Assembly: GCF_001519075.1 (NCBI RefSeq)
Contig: NZ_KQ954245.1
Location: 434,001-498,000 of the forward strand
Reading direction: 5' to 3'
Origin: Novosphingobium fuchskuhlense
GTDB taxonomy: Bacteria > Pseudomonadota > Alphaproteobacteria > Sphingomonadales > Sphingomonadaceae
Length of the DNA: 64,000 bases
The notes below the pieces were generated by a model. The model did not search any database. It saw nothing but the letters and a program-made list of their open reading frames with translations, and was not told the DNA's origin. The translations under genes were made by a program, and so were the position numbers. Positions 6,963 to 15,443 of the stretch are shown here, piece after piece. How positions within the stretch are numbered: the stretch's first letter is position 1; the number at the start of each line of letters is the position of its first letter.

Positions 6963-9900
6963 TCAGAAGATATCGGCGAGCTTGATCTTGGCGCCGATGT
7001 AGAAATAGCGGCCGATCGCACTCACCGGATAGCCGAATCCGGCTGCAATGTCGGGCTGCTGATCCGTGAAGTTGTTAATACCGCCGTAGAAGGTGAAGCG
7101 GTCGCTGACGTCCAGGCTCAGTTGGATATCATGCTCCCAGCGCTCCTTGTACATGACGTAACGCGGATCGTAGTTCGGGTGAGCCTTTTGCTCGATCTGC
7201 GTATACCGCTCGGTCTTGCCCTGCCAGGAAAGTCCATAGTTCACGGTCAGTGGGCCGTGGAGCCAGGTGACCTGGGCATTGCCGCTGTACTTGGGGCGAT
7301 AGGTGCGGTTGCGCTGCTGTTCGGGAGTTCCACCGACAGTCGCAAGGAACGTCAGATCGTTGAGGTATCCGCCCGAGAGCCGGAAATCGAGACGGCCGAG
7401 CGCTGGCGCCATATTGAGCCGGTAGGCGGCGCTGACTTCCAGACCGGAGGTCGTGAACGCGGCCACGTTGAGAGTTTGCGTGGTGTAGGAATTGATGAAG
7501 CCCGTCTTCGAAGAACGCGTGAAGCTGTTGCAGAACACGTTCTGCAGCGTCGGCTGATCGACGCAGAGCTTGAAAACTTCGTTCACGTCCGGGGTGTTGA
7601 TCGCGTTCTTCAGCTTGATGTTGTACCAGTCCGCCGTGAACGAGAAGCCGCGCAGGAAGCTGGGCCGAAGCACGATACCGGCCGTCCAGCTACGGGCGGT
7701 TTCAGCCTGCAAATTCGGGTTGCCACCGGAAAGCCCGGGCTGGCTCGTGCTTTGTTTGGGATCGGTCGCCGGGCTGAAGGCTGCGATCTGAGCGGGGGTG
7801 AGCCCCACCGCTGTCAAGGCTGCAACGCAGTTTGCCGCTCGGTACTGTGTACCTTCAGGCAGGTTCGTCGGGTCGCACGGATCGCTCAGGAAGGTTTGCA
7901 CGCCCTGTAGCGGGCTGAAGAGTTCGGTAATGTTGGGTGCACGGACGGCACTGGAAATTGTTCCGCGGAACGTGATGTCGCGGACAGGAGAATAGGCACC
8001 GTCAACCTTCCAGGTCGTCGTCGATCCGATGGTCGAGTAGTTCGAATAGCGAACCGCGCCGCCAAACGAGAGATCCTCCGCAAACGGAACGTGCTGCAGC
8101 AGGGGGACGCTGAGCTCGCCATAGACTTCCTTGACGTCGAACTGGCCACCGCTCGGGGCAGTCTGGTTGCCGCCATCAAAGAATCCGCCCTGGGCATAGG
8201 CAGACGGGGTCGAGCGCGTCTTTTCCTTGCGATACTCGGCGCCGAGAGCGAACTTGACCGGGCCGCCGGGCAAGCTGAACAGGAAGCCGAGATCGCCGGA
8301 AATCGAACCCGAGACGACGTGTTGCTCGCTGTAGGCGCGGGTGACGTCATCGACGAAGACGAACTTTCGACCTGCTTCCGAGCTCTGACCATAACCCAGC
8401 AGATTGAGCGGGTGGCATTCGCCCGGCTTGAAGCTGAGCGGCTGCCCGGAGACCGGTGTACCGGTGATCGTGGCCACACCGGCGTAGTTGTTGGGGTCGA
8501 TGACCGTCTCGCCGGGGAGATTGATCCGGCACGTCGGCTGCCCGGTTGCCGGATCGAGCACAGCATCCACGGCTGCATAGTAGCGGTCGGTCAGGCGGGT
8601 GTTACCTGATGTGACGACCGATGAAGATCGGCCGTAAACATAGGAAACCTCGTAGTTGAGGTTGCCGCTGTGCTCGCCTTCGCTGAGTGTCCCGCGCAGG
8701 CCCAGCACGCCGCGATAGGTCTCGCGCTTGGCCCGCTGGGTGTTGACGCCCATGTCGAAGTTGTCGCGGTTGACCAGCGCCCCGATGGGCGCCGCAGCGC
8801 CGAAGCGCTTGTTGAGGTAGTAGTTGTCCGGCGTGAGGAAGGTGTAGAAATCGAATGAGGGCTGAACCAGCGTAAAGGCATTGATACGAACATACTTGCC
8901 CTCGGCAAAGAACTTCGCGGCCGGCGAGAATTCGTAGCTGAAGAGCGCGTTGACGTTGTGACGCTCGATCTGCGGCTCGATATCGCCGAAGTAGCCCGCA
9001 GTCGGCGTGTTGGACCTGCTGTTGACGGCCCGGCCTCCGGTGCCCGGAAGCAGCGTGCCCCGATCATAGGGACGGCCGTCGCCATCGAAATTCGGCACGT
9101 ACTGGAATTCGGTGGCACCCGTATCGGGATTGAACACGCCGATGTCGACGGCGCCATTCGGCGCGCTGTCGGACCAACTGACGTTCGAATAGATCTTGTC
9201 GTAGGGCAGGTCGAGATTGTTGCCGCCACCGGGCTGCGTGGGATTGTCGAGATTGCGCAGCAGTTGCAGATTTTTGCGCGGATCGCCAAGGTAGTCACGA
9301 TCCTTCTGGTTCAGGCGATCCGACTTGTTGTACTCATAGGCGAGTGCGAAGTTACCACGGTCTTCGGCAAAGTTGTGGCCGGCGGTGACCGAAATGAACT
9401 GGTTGGCGTTATCGCCCCGCGAGGAGATGCCAGACTGGATGCGTGCTGTCAGCCCTTCGAAATTGCGCTTGAGCCGGAAGTTGACCACACCCGTGACGCC
9501 GTCCGCACCATAAATAGCCGAAACACCACCGGTCAGGATGTCGACGCCTTCGATGAGATCGACAGGGATCGTGTTGACGTCAACCGAGTTCTGGCCCGAA
9601 TAGGCGTTGACGTGCCGGCGGCCGTCGACGAGCACCAGGGTGCGCTGTGAACCCAGATTGCGCAGGTTGAGCACGCTGATGCCAACATTGCCGGCCCCGG
9701 CAGCAGAATCATTGGAGTTCTGGGAATTCGAGCCTGCGTTCGAACTGTTGGTGACCGAGCCGACCAGAGCCGGGCTGTTGATCAGAAGAGTGGTGACGTC
9801 CGTTTTACCCGAGCGCTCGATGAGCTTGGCGGAGATCGCTGTGACCGGGTTCGGCAGTTCGATTTCCGGCCGCGAGATGCGCGTGCCGGTGACGACAATA

Positions 9901-10046
9901 TCGCCGCCGTTCTCAGCGGATGTTGCGGCGGCAGCGTCCGGTTGCTGCGCTTTTTGCGCATGAGAGATCCCCGGAACGACCGCGATGAATGCGAGCGCGG
10001 ATGTAGCCAGATACAGCGCTGTACGCTGCGAGCGGTGAAGCAACAT
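6963..10046 (-). CDS. Large TonB-dependent outer-membrane receptor
   Basis: This roughly 1027-residue receptor has an N-terminal signal peptide (hydrophobic core LATSALAFIAVVPGISHAQ), then a TonB-box-like DIVVTGTRI. The plug domain follows, with LNLRNLGSQRTLVLVDGRR and VDILTGGVSAIYGADGVTGV, and then a long beta-barrel ending in an aromatic strand (YFYIGAKIKLADIF). Such proteins import iron chelates, vitamins or glycans using TonB energy. The substrate is unknown and no transporter or enzyme partner is adjacent. A Ser/Asn-rich insert lies in the plug near residues 100-125. I chose the ATG at 10046, preceded by GGGGGAAAT, over the GTG at 10103. Confidence 0.9.
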   Translation of the reverse strand: MLLHRSQRTALYLATSALAFIAVVPGISHAQKAQQPDAAAATSAENGGDIVVTGTRISRPEIELPNPVTAISAKLIERSGKTDVTTLLINSPALVGSVTNSSNAGSNSQNSNDSAAGAGNVGISVLNLRNLGSQRTLVLVDGRRHVNAYSGQNSVDVNTIPVDLIEGVDILTGGVSAIYGADGVTGVVNFRLKRNFEGLTARIQSGISSRGDNANQFISVTAGHNFAEDRGNFALAYEYNKSDRLNQKDRDYLGDPRKNLQLLRNLDNPTQPGGGNNLDLPYDKIYSNVSWSDSAPNGAVDIGVFNPDTGATEFQYVPNFDGDGRPYDRGTLLPGTGGRAVNSRSNTPTAGYFGDIEPQIERHNVNALFSYEFSPAAKFFAEGKYVRINAFTLVQPSFDFYTFLTPDNYYLNKRFGAAAPIGALVNRDNFDMGVNTQRAKRETYRGVLGLRGTLSEGEHSGNLNYEVSYVYGRSSSVVTSGNTRLTDRYYAAVDAVLDPATGQPTCRINLPGETVIDPNNYAGVATITGTPVSGQPLSFKPGECHPLNLLGYGQSSEAGRKFVFVDDVTRAYSEQHVVSGSISGDLGFLFSLPGGPVKFALGAEYRKEKTRSTPSAYAQGGFFDGGNQTAPSGGQFDVKEVYGELSVPLLQHVPFAEDLSFGGAVRYSNYSTIGSTTTWKVDGAYSPVRDITFRGTISSAVRAPNITELFSPLQGVQTFLSDPCDPTNLPEGTQYRAANCVAALTAVGLTPAQIAAFSPATDPKQSTSQPGLSGGNPNLQAETARSWTAGIVLRPSFLRGFSFTADWYNIKLKNAINTPDVNEVFKLCVDQPTLQNVFCNSFTRSSKTGFINSYTTQTLNVAAFTTSGLEVSAAYRLNMAPALGRLDFRLSGGYLNDLTFLATVGGTPEQQRNRTYRPKYSGNAQVTWLHGPLTVNYGLSWQGKTERYTQIEQKAHPNYDPRYVMYKERWEHDIQLSLDVSDRFTFYGGINNFTDQQPDIAAGFGYPVSAIGRYFYIGAKIKLADIF

Positions 10047-10113
10047 AATTTCCCCCATGCGGCAGACCGTAACTGGCTTCGGTGCAGAGCACTGACAAGC
10101 CACGGAATCTTTA

Positions 10114-10231
10114 AAAGTGCACTAACTTATGTAAGTGATGCAGCCTAGCAACAGGCTAAGTGCACATTTCCATTAAGTAACACTTTGTTGCAGTCGGGAA
10201 AATTATCGGCCACCCGGTCTTAAGTGCAATT
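10114..10231 (-). promoter_or_regulatory. AAGTGCA boxes upstream of the TonB receptor
   Basis: The AT-rich gap between the receptor and hemA holds three copies of AAGTGCA: AAAGTGCACTAAC near 10115, TAAGTGCACATTTCC near 10158 and TAAGTGCAATTTCC near 10221. Two share the extended form TAAGTGCA(C)ATTTCC, and related half-boxes (GTAAGTGATGC, TAAGTAACACTTTG) lie between. They look like operator sites for a regulator of the receptor gene. No regulator gene is adjacent. Confidence 0.45.
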
Positions 10232-10259
10232 TCCTTGTCACCAGGCGTTGCACGCGTGT

Positions 10260-11480
10260 TCACGCTGCCTTGCGCATCTCCAGATCCAGCCGCTGCCAGA
10301 TCTCGACCAGAGCGTCTGTCAGCTCGTTCATCATCGCCTCGGTATGCGCCGGGCCTGGCGTGAAACGCAGGCGCTCGGTGCCGCGCGGTACGGTGGGATA
10401 ATTGATTGGCTGCACGTAGACGCCGTATTCGGCAAGCAGGATGTCGCTCACCTTCTTGGCCCGCACCGGATCGCCCACCATCAGCGGCACGATGTGGGTG
10501 GTGGAGGGCATCACTGGCAACCCGGCGTCGGCAAAGGCTTGCTTGAGGAACGCCGCAGCAGCCTGCTGGCCCTCACGTTCAACGCTGGAGGCCTTGAGGT
10601 GGCGCACGGCGGCCAGCACGCCCGCTGCCAGCACCGGCGAAAGCGAGGTCGTGAAGATGAAGCCCGGCGCATAGCTGCGGATCACGTCGATGATGCGGGA
10701 ATCCGCCGCGATATAACCGCCCATCACGCCGAACGCTTTGCCCAGCGTGCCTTCGATGATGTCAATGCGGTGCGCCGCTTCGTCGCGCTCGGAAATGCCA
10801 CCACCACGCGCGCCGTACATGCCAACGGCGTGGACCTCGTCGATATAGGTGAGGGCGTTGTACTTCTCGGCCAGATCGCAGATCTCGTGGATCGGTGCGA
10901 CGTCGCCGTCCATCGAATAGACGCTTTCGAACGCAATCAGTTTGGGAAGCGCCGGATCGGTATCGGCCAGCAGTTCTTCCAGATGAGCCACGTCGTTGTG
11001 ACGGAACACTCGCTTTTCAGCGCCTGAGTTACGGATGCCAGCGATCATGCTGGCATGGTTGAGTTCGTCTGAAAAAATCACGCAGCCGGGCAGAATCTTG
11101 GCCAGCGTCGAGAGCGTCGCATCGTTCGAGACGTAGCCGGAGGTGAACAGCAGCGCGCCTTCCTTGCCATGCAGATCGGCAAGTTCGGCCTCGAGATCGA
11201 CATGGTAGTGCGTGTTACCGCCGATATTGCGAGTACCGCCGGAGCCCGCGCCGACATCATGCAACGCCTCTTCCATCGCTCCGATGACCTTGGGGTGCTG
11301 CCCCATCGCCAGGTAATCGTTCGAGCACCACACGGTGATCGGCTTCGGGCCGTTATGCCCCGCAAAGCAGCGCGCGTTGGGGTAGGCACCCTTGTTGCGC
11401 AAGATGTCGATGAAAACGCGGTAACGACCTTCGGTATGCAGACGCTCGATCGCGGAATCGAAGACCTGATCGTAGTTCAC
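10260..11480 (-). CDS. hemA: 5-aminolevulinate synthase
   Basis: The product condenses glycine and succinyl-CoA to 5-aminolevulinate, the first step of the alphaproteobacterial (Shemin) tetrapyrrole pathway. The roughly 406-residue protein has the alpha-oxoamine synthase signature throughout: [47 protein letters not shown] and the PLP-lysine motif [20 protein letters not shown] start at 11480 is preferred because TAAGGAG stands 8-9 bp upstream. The longer frame from 11531 would add residues with no family counterpart. It follows murI and a metallo-hydrolase-like gene on the same strand, with a 130-bp gap. Confidence 0.96.
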   Translation of the reverse strand: MNYDQVFDSAIERLHTEGRYRVFIDILRNKGAYPNARCFAGHNGPKPITVWCSNDYLAMGQHPKVIGAMEEALHDVGAGSGGTRNIGGNTHYHVDLEAELADLHGKEGALLFTSGYVSNDATLSTLAKILPGCVIFSDELNHASMIAGIRNSGAEKRVFRHNDVAHLEELLADTDPALPKLIAFESVYSMDGDVAPIHEICDLAEKYNALTYIDEVHAVGMYGARGGGISERDEAAHRIDIIEGTLGKAFGVMGGYIAADSRIIDVIRSYAPGFIFTTSLSPVLAAGVLAAVRHLKASSVEREGQQAAAAFLKQAFADAGLPVMPSTTHIVPLMVGDPVRAKKVSDILLAEYGVYVQPINYPTVPRGTERLRFTPGPAHTEAMMNELTDALVEIWQRLDLEMRKAA

Positions 11481-11610
11481 CCGCGGCTCCTTATGCAGTG
11501 GCCTTGTCTTGCCATGACCCCGCCCATGCACGGCGTGGCGGGCGCTTTACGCCGCTTGTCGCACCATTGCCAGCGGCATTTGGGTCATATTCCGCGTCGC
11601 ACAAAGAGCC

Positions 11611-12552
11611 TCAACGCGCCGCCTGTCCTTCGTTCACCGGCACCGGGCTGGGGGCTGCGGGCGCAAAACGGGGGCCTGCCACCGGGTCGGTCAGCCATCC
11701 GAGATCGTGTCCGTAGACAATCTTCAGGCCAGGCTCGCGCGCCTCGAGTCCGGACAGGCCTTTGATCCACGCTAGTGTCGCGGCCCGATCTTCCGCGCCA
11801 AGCCACTCGGCCTCATAGCGGGAACGAGGACGCTGCCACTCGACATTGCGGCGCATCGGAGCGGTGTCCCCGACGAAGAGATACTCGCGCCCATCCTGGA
11901 GGCGAACATAGATCATCTCGGATCCCTTGCGATGACCAGGCGTGCAAACTGCGGCGATGCCCGGTGCGATCGGGAAATAACCTGCCTGATCCACAAGTAT
12001 GGCAGATTCCGCCGGAAGCGACTTGGTCGTGAGCGGCGACAGGGAGCGAATGGCTTTCAACTGATCACGGTTGCCGCTCACCTTGCCGACCAGGTCGAGG
12101 TTCTCGGACAAATGCGCGACCAAGCCCCCTACATGATCTATTTCCTCGGACGTGAAAGCAATTTTCCGTGCGGCGGTCAGCCACGAGTCAACGGTTGCCT
12201 GCAATTCGGGATGGTACCGCGCAAACCCGCTGGCCATGGCTTGTTCGGAGGTGAGGCCCGAATTGATCACCGTGTCGCCACCGGGTGTGATCAGCCGCCA
12301 GACGAGAACGGCGGTTTCGTCGTAACGCAGCCCGCCGCCTGCCACCAGCAGTGTTCCGGGCCTGCTGTCCGTTGCCACGGCTGCGTACTCGATAGCGACG
12401 GGGCGCGGACCACTCTGGCTGTCGGACAGCGATCTCAGTCGCGCGATATCGATGTTTCGCGGCGGAACAGATGTAGGGCCCGGATCCATCAGCAACCAGT
12501 AATATGGAACCGCGATGATCAGGATCAGCAGCAGGGCGATGCGGTTGAACAT
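11611..12552 (-). CDS. Membrane-anchored metallo-beta-lactamase-like protein with altered metal site
   Basis: An N-terminal hydrophobic helix (about residues 5-22) should anchor the 313-residue protein in the inner membrane. The rest has MBL-fold landmarks: a FTSEEIDHVGG segment where T-H-x-H-x-D-H-x-G-G is expected, TPGHRKGSEMIYV, LFVGDTAP and a late YGHDLGW. The first two metal-binding histidines are replaced by Ser and Glu, while Asp-His, the TPGH histidine, the Asp and the late histidine remain. It starts 26 bp after murI, so the two may be cotranscribed. Substrate is unknown. Confidence 0.65.
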   Translation of the reverse strand: MFNRIALLLILIIAVPYYWLLMDPGPTSVPPRNIDIARLRSLSDSQSGPRPVAIEYAAVATDSRPGTLLVAGGGLRYDETAVLVWRLITPGGDTVINSGLTSEQAMASGFARYHPELQATVDSWLTAARKIAFTSEEIDHVGGLVAHLSENLDLVGKVSGNRDQLKAIRSLSPLTTKSLPAESAILVDQAGYFPIAPGIAAVCTPGHRKGSEMIYVRLQDGREYLFVGDTAPMRRNVEWQRPRSRYEAEWLGAEDRAATLAWIKGLSGLEAREPGLKIVYGHDLGWLTDPVAGPRFAPAAPSPVPVNEGQAAR

Positions 12553-12578
12553 GGCCCGCAGCCCTATCGCCGATCCGA

Positions 12579-13382
12579 TCAGAAGACCAGCCGACGGGTA
12601 AGTCCATAGCGTCCCAATGCGGGCATTAATCGTGAATCGGCGGCATCATCCCGGGTGAACAGCGCGACATCGCTGCCTTCGGCGCGGGACCAGGTCTGTC
12701 CTTGCGTCAGAAATGCAATGCGCCGGGCGATGCCGTCCGATCCGTCGATGAACTGCACGTCCGGCCCGAACGCCTTGCCGAGCTCCGCCTCCAGCAGCGG
12801 GAAATGGGTGCAGGCGAGGACTACGGTATCGATTCGTTCGCCGTCAGGCATGGCGCGAAGCGCGGCAGCCGCGCGGTCAAACACGGCCGGATCGACCAGC
12901 TCGCCCCGCAGCTTTGCTTCGGCTGCGGCGACAAGTTCCGGCGCGCCATGGCGCAGCAGCCGTTTGTTGGCCGCAAATTCGGTTTGCAGCCGGTCGACAT
13001 AGCCCTGCCGGATCGTCGCTTCGGTGCCCAGCAGGCCGATTACGCCGGTCTTCGTCATCGCAGCCGCCGGCTTGATCGCGGGTACCGTGCCGACGATCGG
13101 CACTTCGAGCACCTCCCGCACCGACGCAAGCGCGATCGTCGAGGCGGTGTTGCAGGCGATGCAGACTAGGCGCGGGTGATAACGCTCGGTCAGCCGGCCG
13201 AGCAGCCCGGAAACCCGCGCGGCAATCTGCGCTTCGGTCTTGTTGCCATAAGGCAGGCCCGCGTTGTCCGAAACGTACATGACAGGTGCTTCAGGGAGCT
13301 CCTTGCGCACCTTGCCGAGAACGGACAGGCCGCCTACGCCGGAATCGAACAGCAGGATCGGGGCAGCGGGATCGACGGTCAT
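12579..13382 (-). CDS. murI: Glutamate racemase
   Basis: MurI interconverts L- and D-glutamate for peptidoglycan. The visible motifs are LLFDSGVGGLSVL at the start, the first catalytic cysteine in VCIACNTAST and the second in VLACTHFPLLE. The length, 267 residues from the ATG at 13382 (preceded by AGAGGCGC), is normal. A longer frame to 13487 has no family match. It is divergent from plsY with about 80 bp between them. Confidence 0.95.
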   Translation of the reverse strand: MTVDPAAPILLFDSGVGGLSVLGKVRKELPEAPVMYVSDNAGLPYGNKTEAQIAARVSGLLGRLTERYHPRLVCIACNTASTIALASVREVLEVPIVGTVPAIKPAAAMTKTGVIGLLGTEATIRQGYVDRLQTEFAANKRLLRHGAPELVAAAEAKLRGELVDPAVFDRAAAALRAMPDGERIDTVVLACTHFPLLEAELGKAFGPDVQFIDGSDGIARRIAFLTQGQTWSRAEGSDVALFTRDDAADSRLMPALGRYGLTRRLVF

Positions 13383-13463
13383 TGCGCCTCTTGTATCGGG
13401 AACGGCGGCAAAAAGGAAAGCATGCCTCTCCCCATTGTGCCCGGCGGCGGTTAAGGTCCCGCC

Positions 13464-14060
13464 ATGATCATGGCTTTCGCTTACCAAATCGGCATTGCCG
13501 CCCTGGCTTACCTGCTCGGCTCGGTGCCTTTCGGTCTCCTGCTGACCCGCCTGTCCGGTGCCGGTGATCTGCGCACTATCGGCTCGGGCAATATCGGGGC
13601 AACGAATGTGCTTCGTACCGGACGCAAAGGCCTCGCGGCAGCGACCTTATCGCTCGATCTCGCCAAGGGTGCAGCTGCTGTCCTGCTGGCACGTTCCGCC
13701 TTTCCGGGGACCGAGGCGTTGGCTGCTTTCGCGGCCGTTATCGGCCACTGCTTTCCGATCTGGCTTCGCTTCAATGGCGGCAAGGGCGTTGCGACCACCA
13801 TGGGCGTCGCACTGGGGCTCGCGTGGCCGATCGGCCTTGCCTATGCCGTGGTCTGGCTTGGCGTGCTGGCGGCAACCCGCATTTCCTCGCTTGGCGGGAT
13901 GTGCGCTGTGATCGCTGCTCCGGTGGCCGCTATGCTGACAGGGCACGGCGCCTATGCACCCGTGCTGGCGCTCCTGACGCTCCTGGTGCTTTGGCTGCAC
14001 CGCGCCAACATGGCGCGTCTGCGCGCCGGCACCGAACCTCGCATCGGCGGAAAGGGCTGA
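13464..14060 (+). CDS. plsY: Glycerol-3-phosphate acyltransferase PlsY
   Basis: PlsY transfers the acyl group from acyl-phosphate to glycerol-3-phosphate in the inner membrane, the first step of phospholipid synthesis. The 198-residue sequence has the N-terminal helix ALAYLLGSVPFGLLL, the motif SGNIGATNVLRTG and the later GHCFPIWLRFNGGKGVATT, all characteristic. Five or so hydrophobic segments are visible. ATG codons occur at 13464 and 13470. Its stop overlaps the probable start of dprA. Confidence 0.96.
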   Translation: MIMAFAYQIGIAALAYLLGSVPFGLLLTRLSGAGDLRTIGSGNIGATNVLRTGRKGLAAATLSLDLAKGAAAVLLARSAFPGTEALAAFAAVIGHCFPIWLRFNGGKGVATTMGVALGLAWPIGLAYAVVWLGVLAATRISSLGGMCAVIAAPVAAMLTGHGAYAPVLALLTLLVLWLHRANMARLRAGTEPRIGGKG

Positions 14061-15196
14061 AACTGTTCGCGCCCGCTCTCCCGCCCGCCGAGGTTTTTGC
14101 CAGGCTTCGCGTGCTGCGCTCCCCGGGCATCGGGCCGGTGAGCTATTTCCACCTCATGCGCCGCTTCGGCGATGCGGTGGCGGTGCTGGATGCGCTGCCC
14201 GACATCGCCGGGCGCAGCGGAGTGCCTTTCCGGCCAATCCCGGCAGAGCGGATCGAGGCCGAAATGGCGCGCCTCGCGGCAACTGGCGGACAATACCTGT
14301 TCCATGATTCCCCCACCTATCCGCGCCTGCTCGCGGCGCTGGAAACGCCCCCGCCGGTGTTGACATGGCGCGGCGATCTTTCGCTTCTAGGGCAGGGGGC
14401 CGTCGCGCTCGTCGGCGCGCGCAATGCCTCGGCCGGAGCCTGCCGCCTTGCCCGGGACTACGCCGCTGCGCTGGCCGCACGCGGCTACGCCGTCGTGTCG
14501 GGCCTTGCCCGCGGGATCGACGCAGCAGCGCACCGCGGTGCCCTCGCCGCGATGGGGCAGGGCGGCGGCACCATTGCCGTCATCGCCAGCGGGATCGACG
14601 TGACCTACCCGCCCGAGCACGTCGAACTGCAGGAAGAGGTTGCCGCGCGCGGGCTGCTCATCGCCGAAATGCCGCCCGGGACCGAACCGCTCGCGCGCCA
14701 TTTTCCATTCCGCAACCGCATCATCGCCGGGCTTGCCGCAGGCACTGTCGTGGTCGAGGCAGCGCCACGATCAGGCTCGCTGATCACCGCGCGTCTCGCC
14801 GCCGAGGCGGGACGCGAGGTCATGGCCGTGCCCGGCTCGCCGCTCGACAGCCGCTCACGCGGATGCAACGAACTGATCCGCGATGGCGCAATCCTTGTTC
14901 AGTCGGCTGATGACATTGCTGAATTGCTCGAACGCTTCGCTGGGCCTACGCGTCACAATCTGCGAGAGCCGCTCTGGACTGAGGCTCAAGCGGACGAGCT
15001 GGAATACAGCCCCTTGGCAGAGGCGGGAGATGCACCGGCCGAGATCGTCCATCTCCTTGGCACGGCACCCGTCGCGACCGACGAATTGATCCGCCAGAGC
15101 GGTGCCAGTGCAGGTGCCGTACAGATGGCGCTGATTGAGCTCGAACTGTCAGGCCGGCTCGTTCGCCATGCCGGGGGCCGCGTCTCGCTCGGCTGA
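14057..15196 (+). CDS. dprA: DNA-processing protein DprA
   Basis: DprA binds incoming single-stranded DNA and loads RecA during transformation. The protein has an N-terminal helical (SAM-like) segment LRSPGIGPVSYFHLMRRFG. The extended Rossmann fold follows, with VALVGARNASAG, VVSGLARGIDAAAHRGAL, FPFRNRIIAGLA and EAAPRSGSLITARLAAEAGR. A C-terminal winged helix begins near DELIRQSGAS. No ATG or TTG occurs near the expected start. In frame are a CTG at 14057, overlapping the plsY stop and preceded by GGCGGAAAGGG, and a GTG at 14111 that would cut the SAM-like domain. Translational coupling to plsY is likely. Confidence 0.9.
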   Translation: MKLFAPALPPAEVFARLRVLRSPGIGPVSYFHLMRRFGDAVAVLDALPDIAGRSGVPFRPIPAERIEAEMARLAATGGQYLFHDSPTYPRLLAALETPPPVLTWRGDLSLLGQGAVALVGARNASAGACRLARDYAAALAARGYAVVSGLARGIDAAAHRGALAAMGQGGGTIAVIASGIDVTYPPEHVELQEEVAARGLLIAEMPPGTEPLARHFPFRNRIIAGLAAGTVVVEAAPRSGSLITARLAAEAGREVMAVPGSPLDSRSRGCNELIRDGAILVQSADDIAELLERFAGPTRHNLREPLWTEAQADELEYSPLAEAGDAPAEIVHLLGTAPVATDELIRQSGASAGAVQMALIELELSGRLVRHAGGRVSLG

Positions 15197-15443
15197 CGCA
15201 TGCGGGCGTTCGCGCTGTCCCGCGTTGATCATGGCCACAGGCCATTACAGGGAAGCCACGGCCATGGTTGCCGGTTTCGACATCGGCGTGCTTATCGGGC
15301 AGATCAACGCCCTCAAGTGAATGTGGCGGCTCCGGGCTGGACTTTCCTGAAAACCTGCCCAGAAGGCGGGACCTTGACGTGAGGGCCAAACGATCGCCAC
15401 CCTCGCGCGTACGTGTAAGGCCTAGGAAAGTCCGTCCGAACCC

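Noticed and set aside
6750..7910. 386-codon open frame antisense to the TonB receptor
   Set aside because: Its sequence mirrors the receptor barrel and spans the strong terminator at 6837.
15197..15443. Possible small gene between dprA and topA
   Set aside because: Short frames exist but no ribosome site or conserved-looking protein; GGCCATG-type inverted repeats are short and GC-driven. Treated as topA upstream region.
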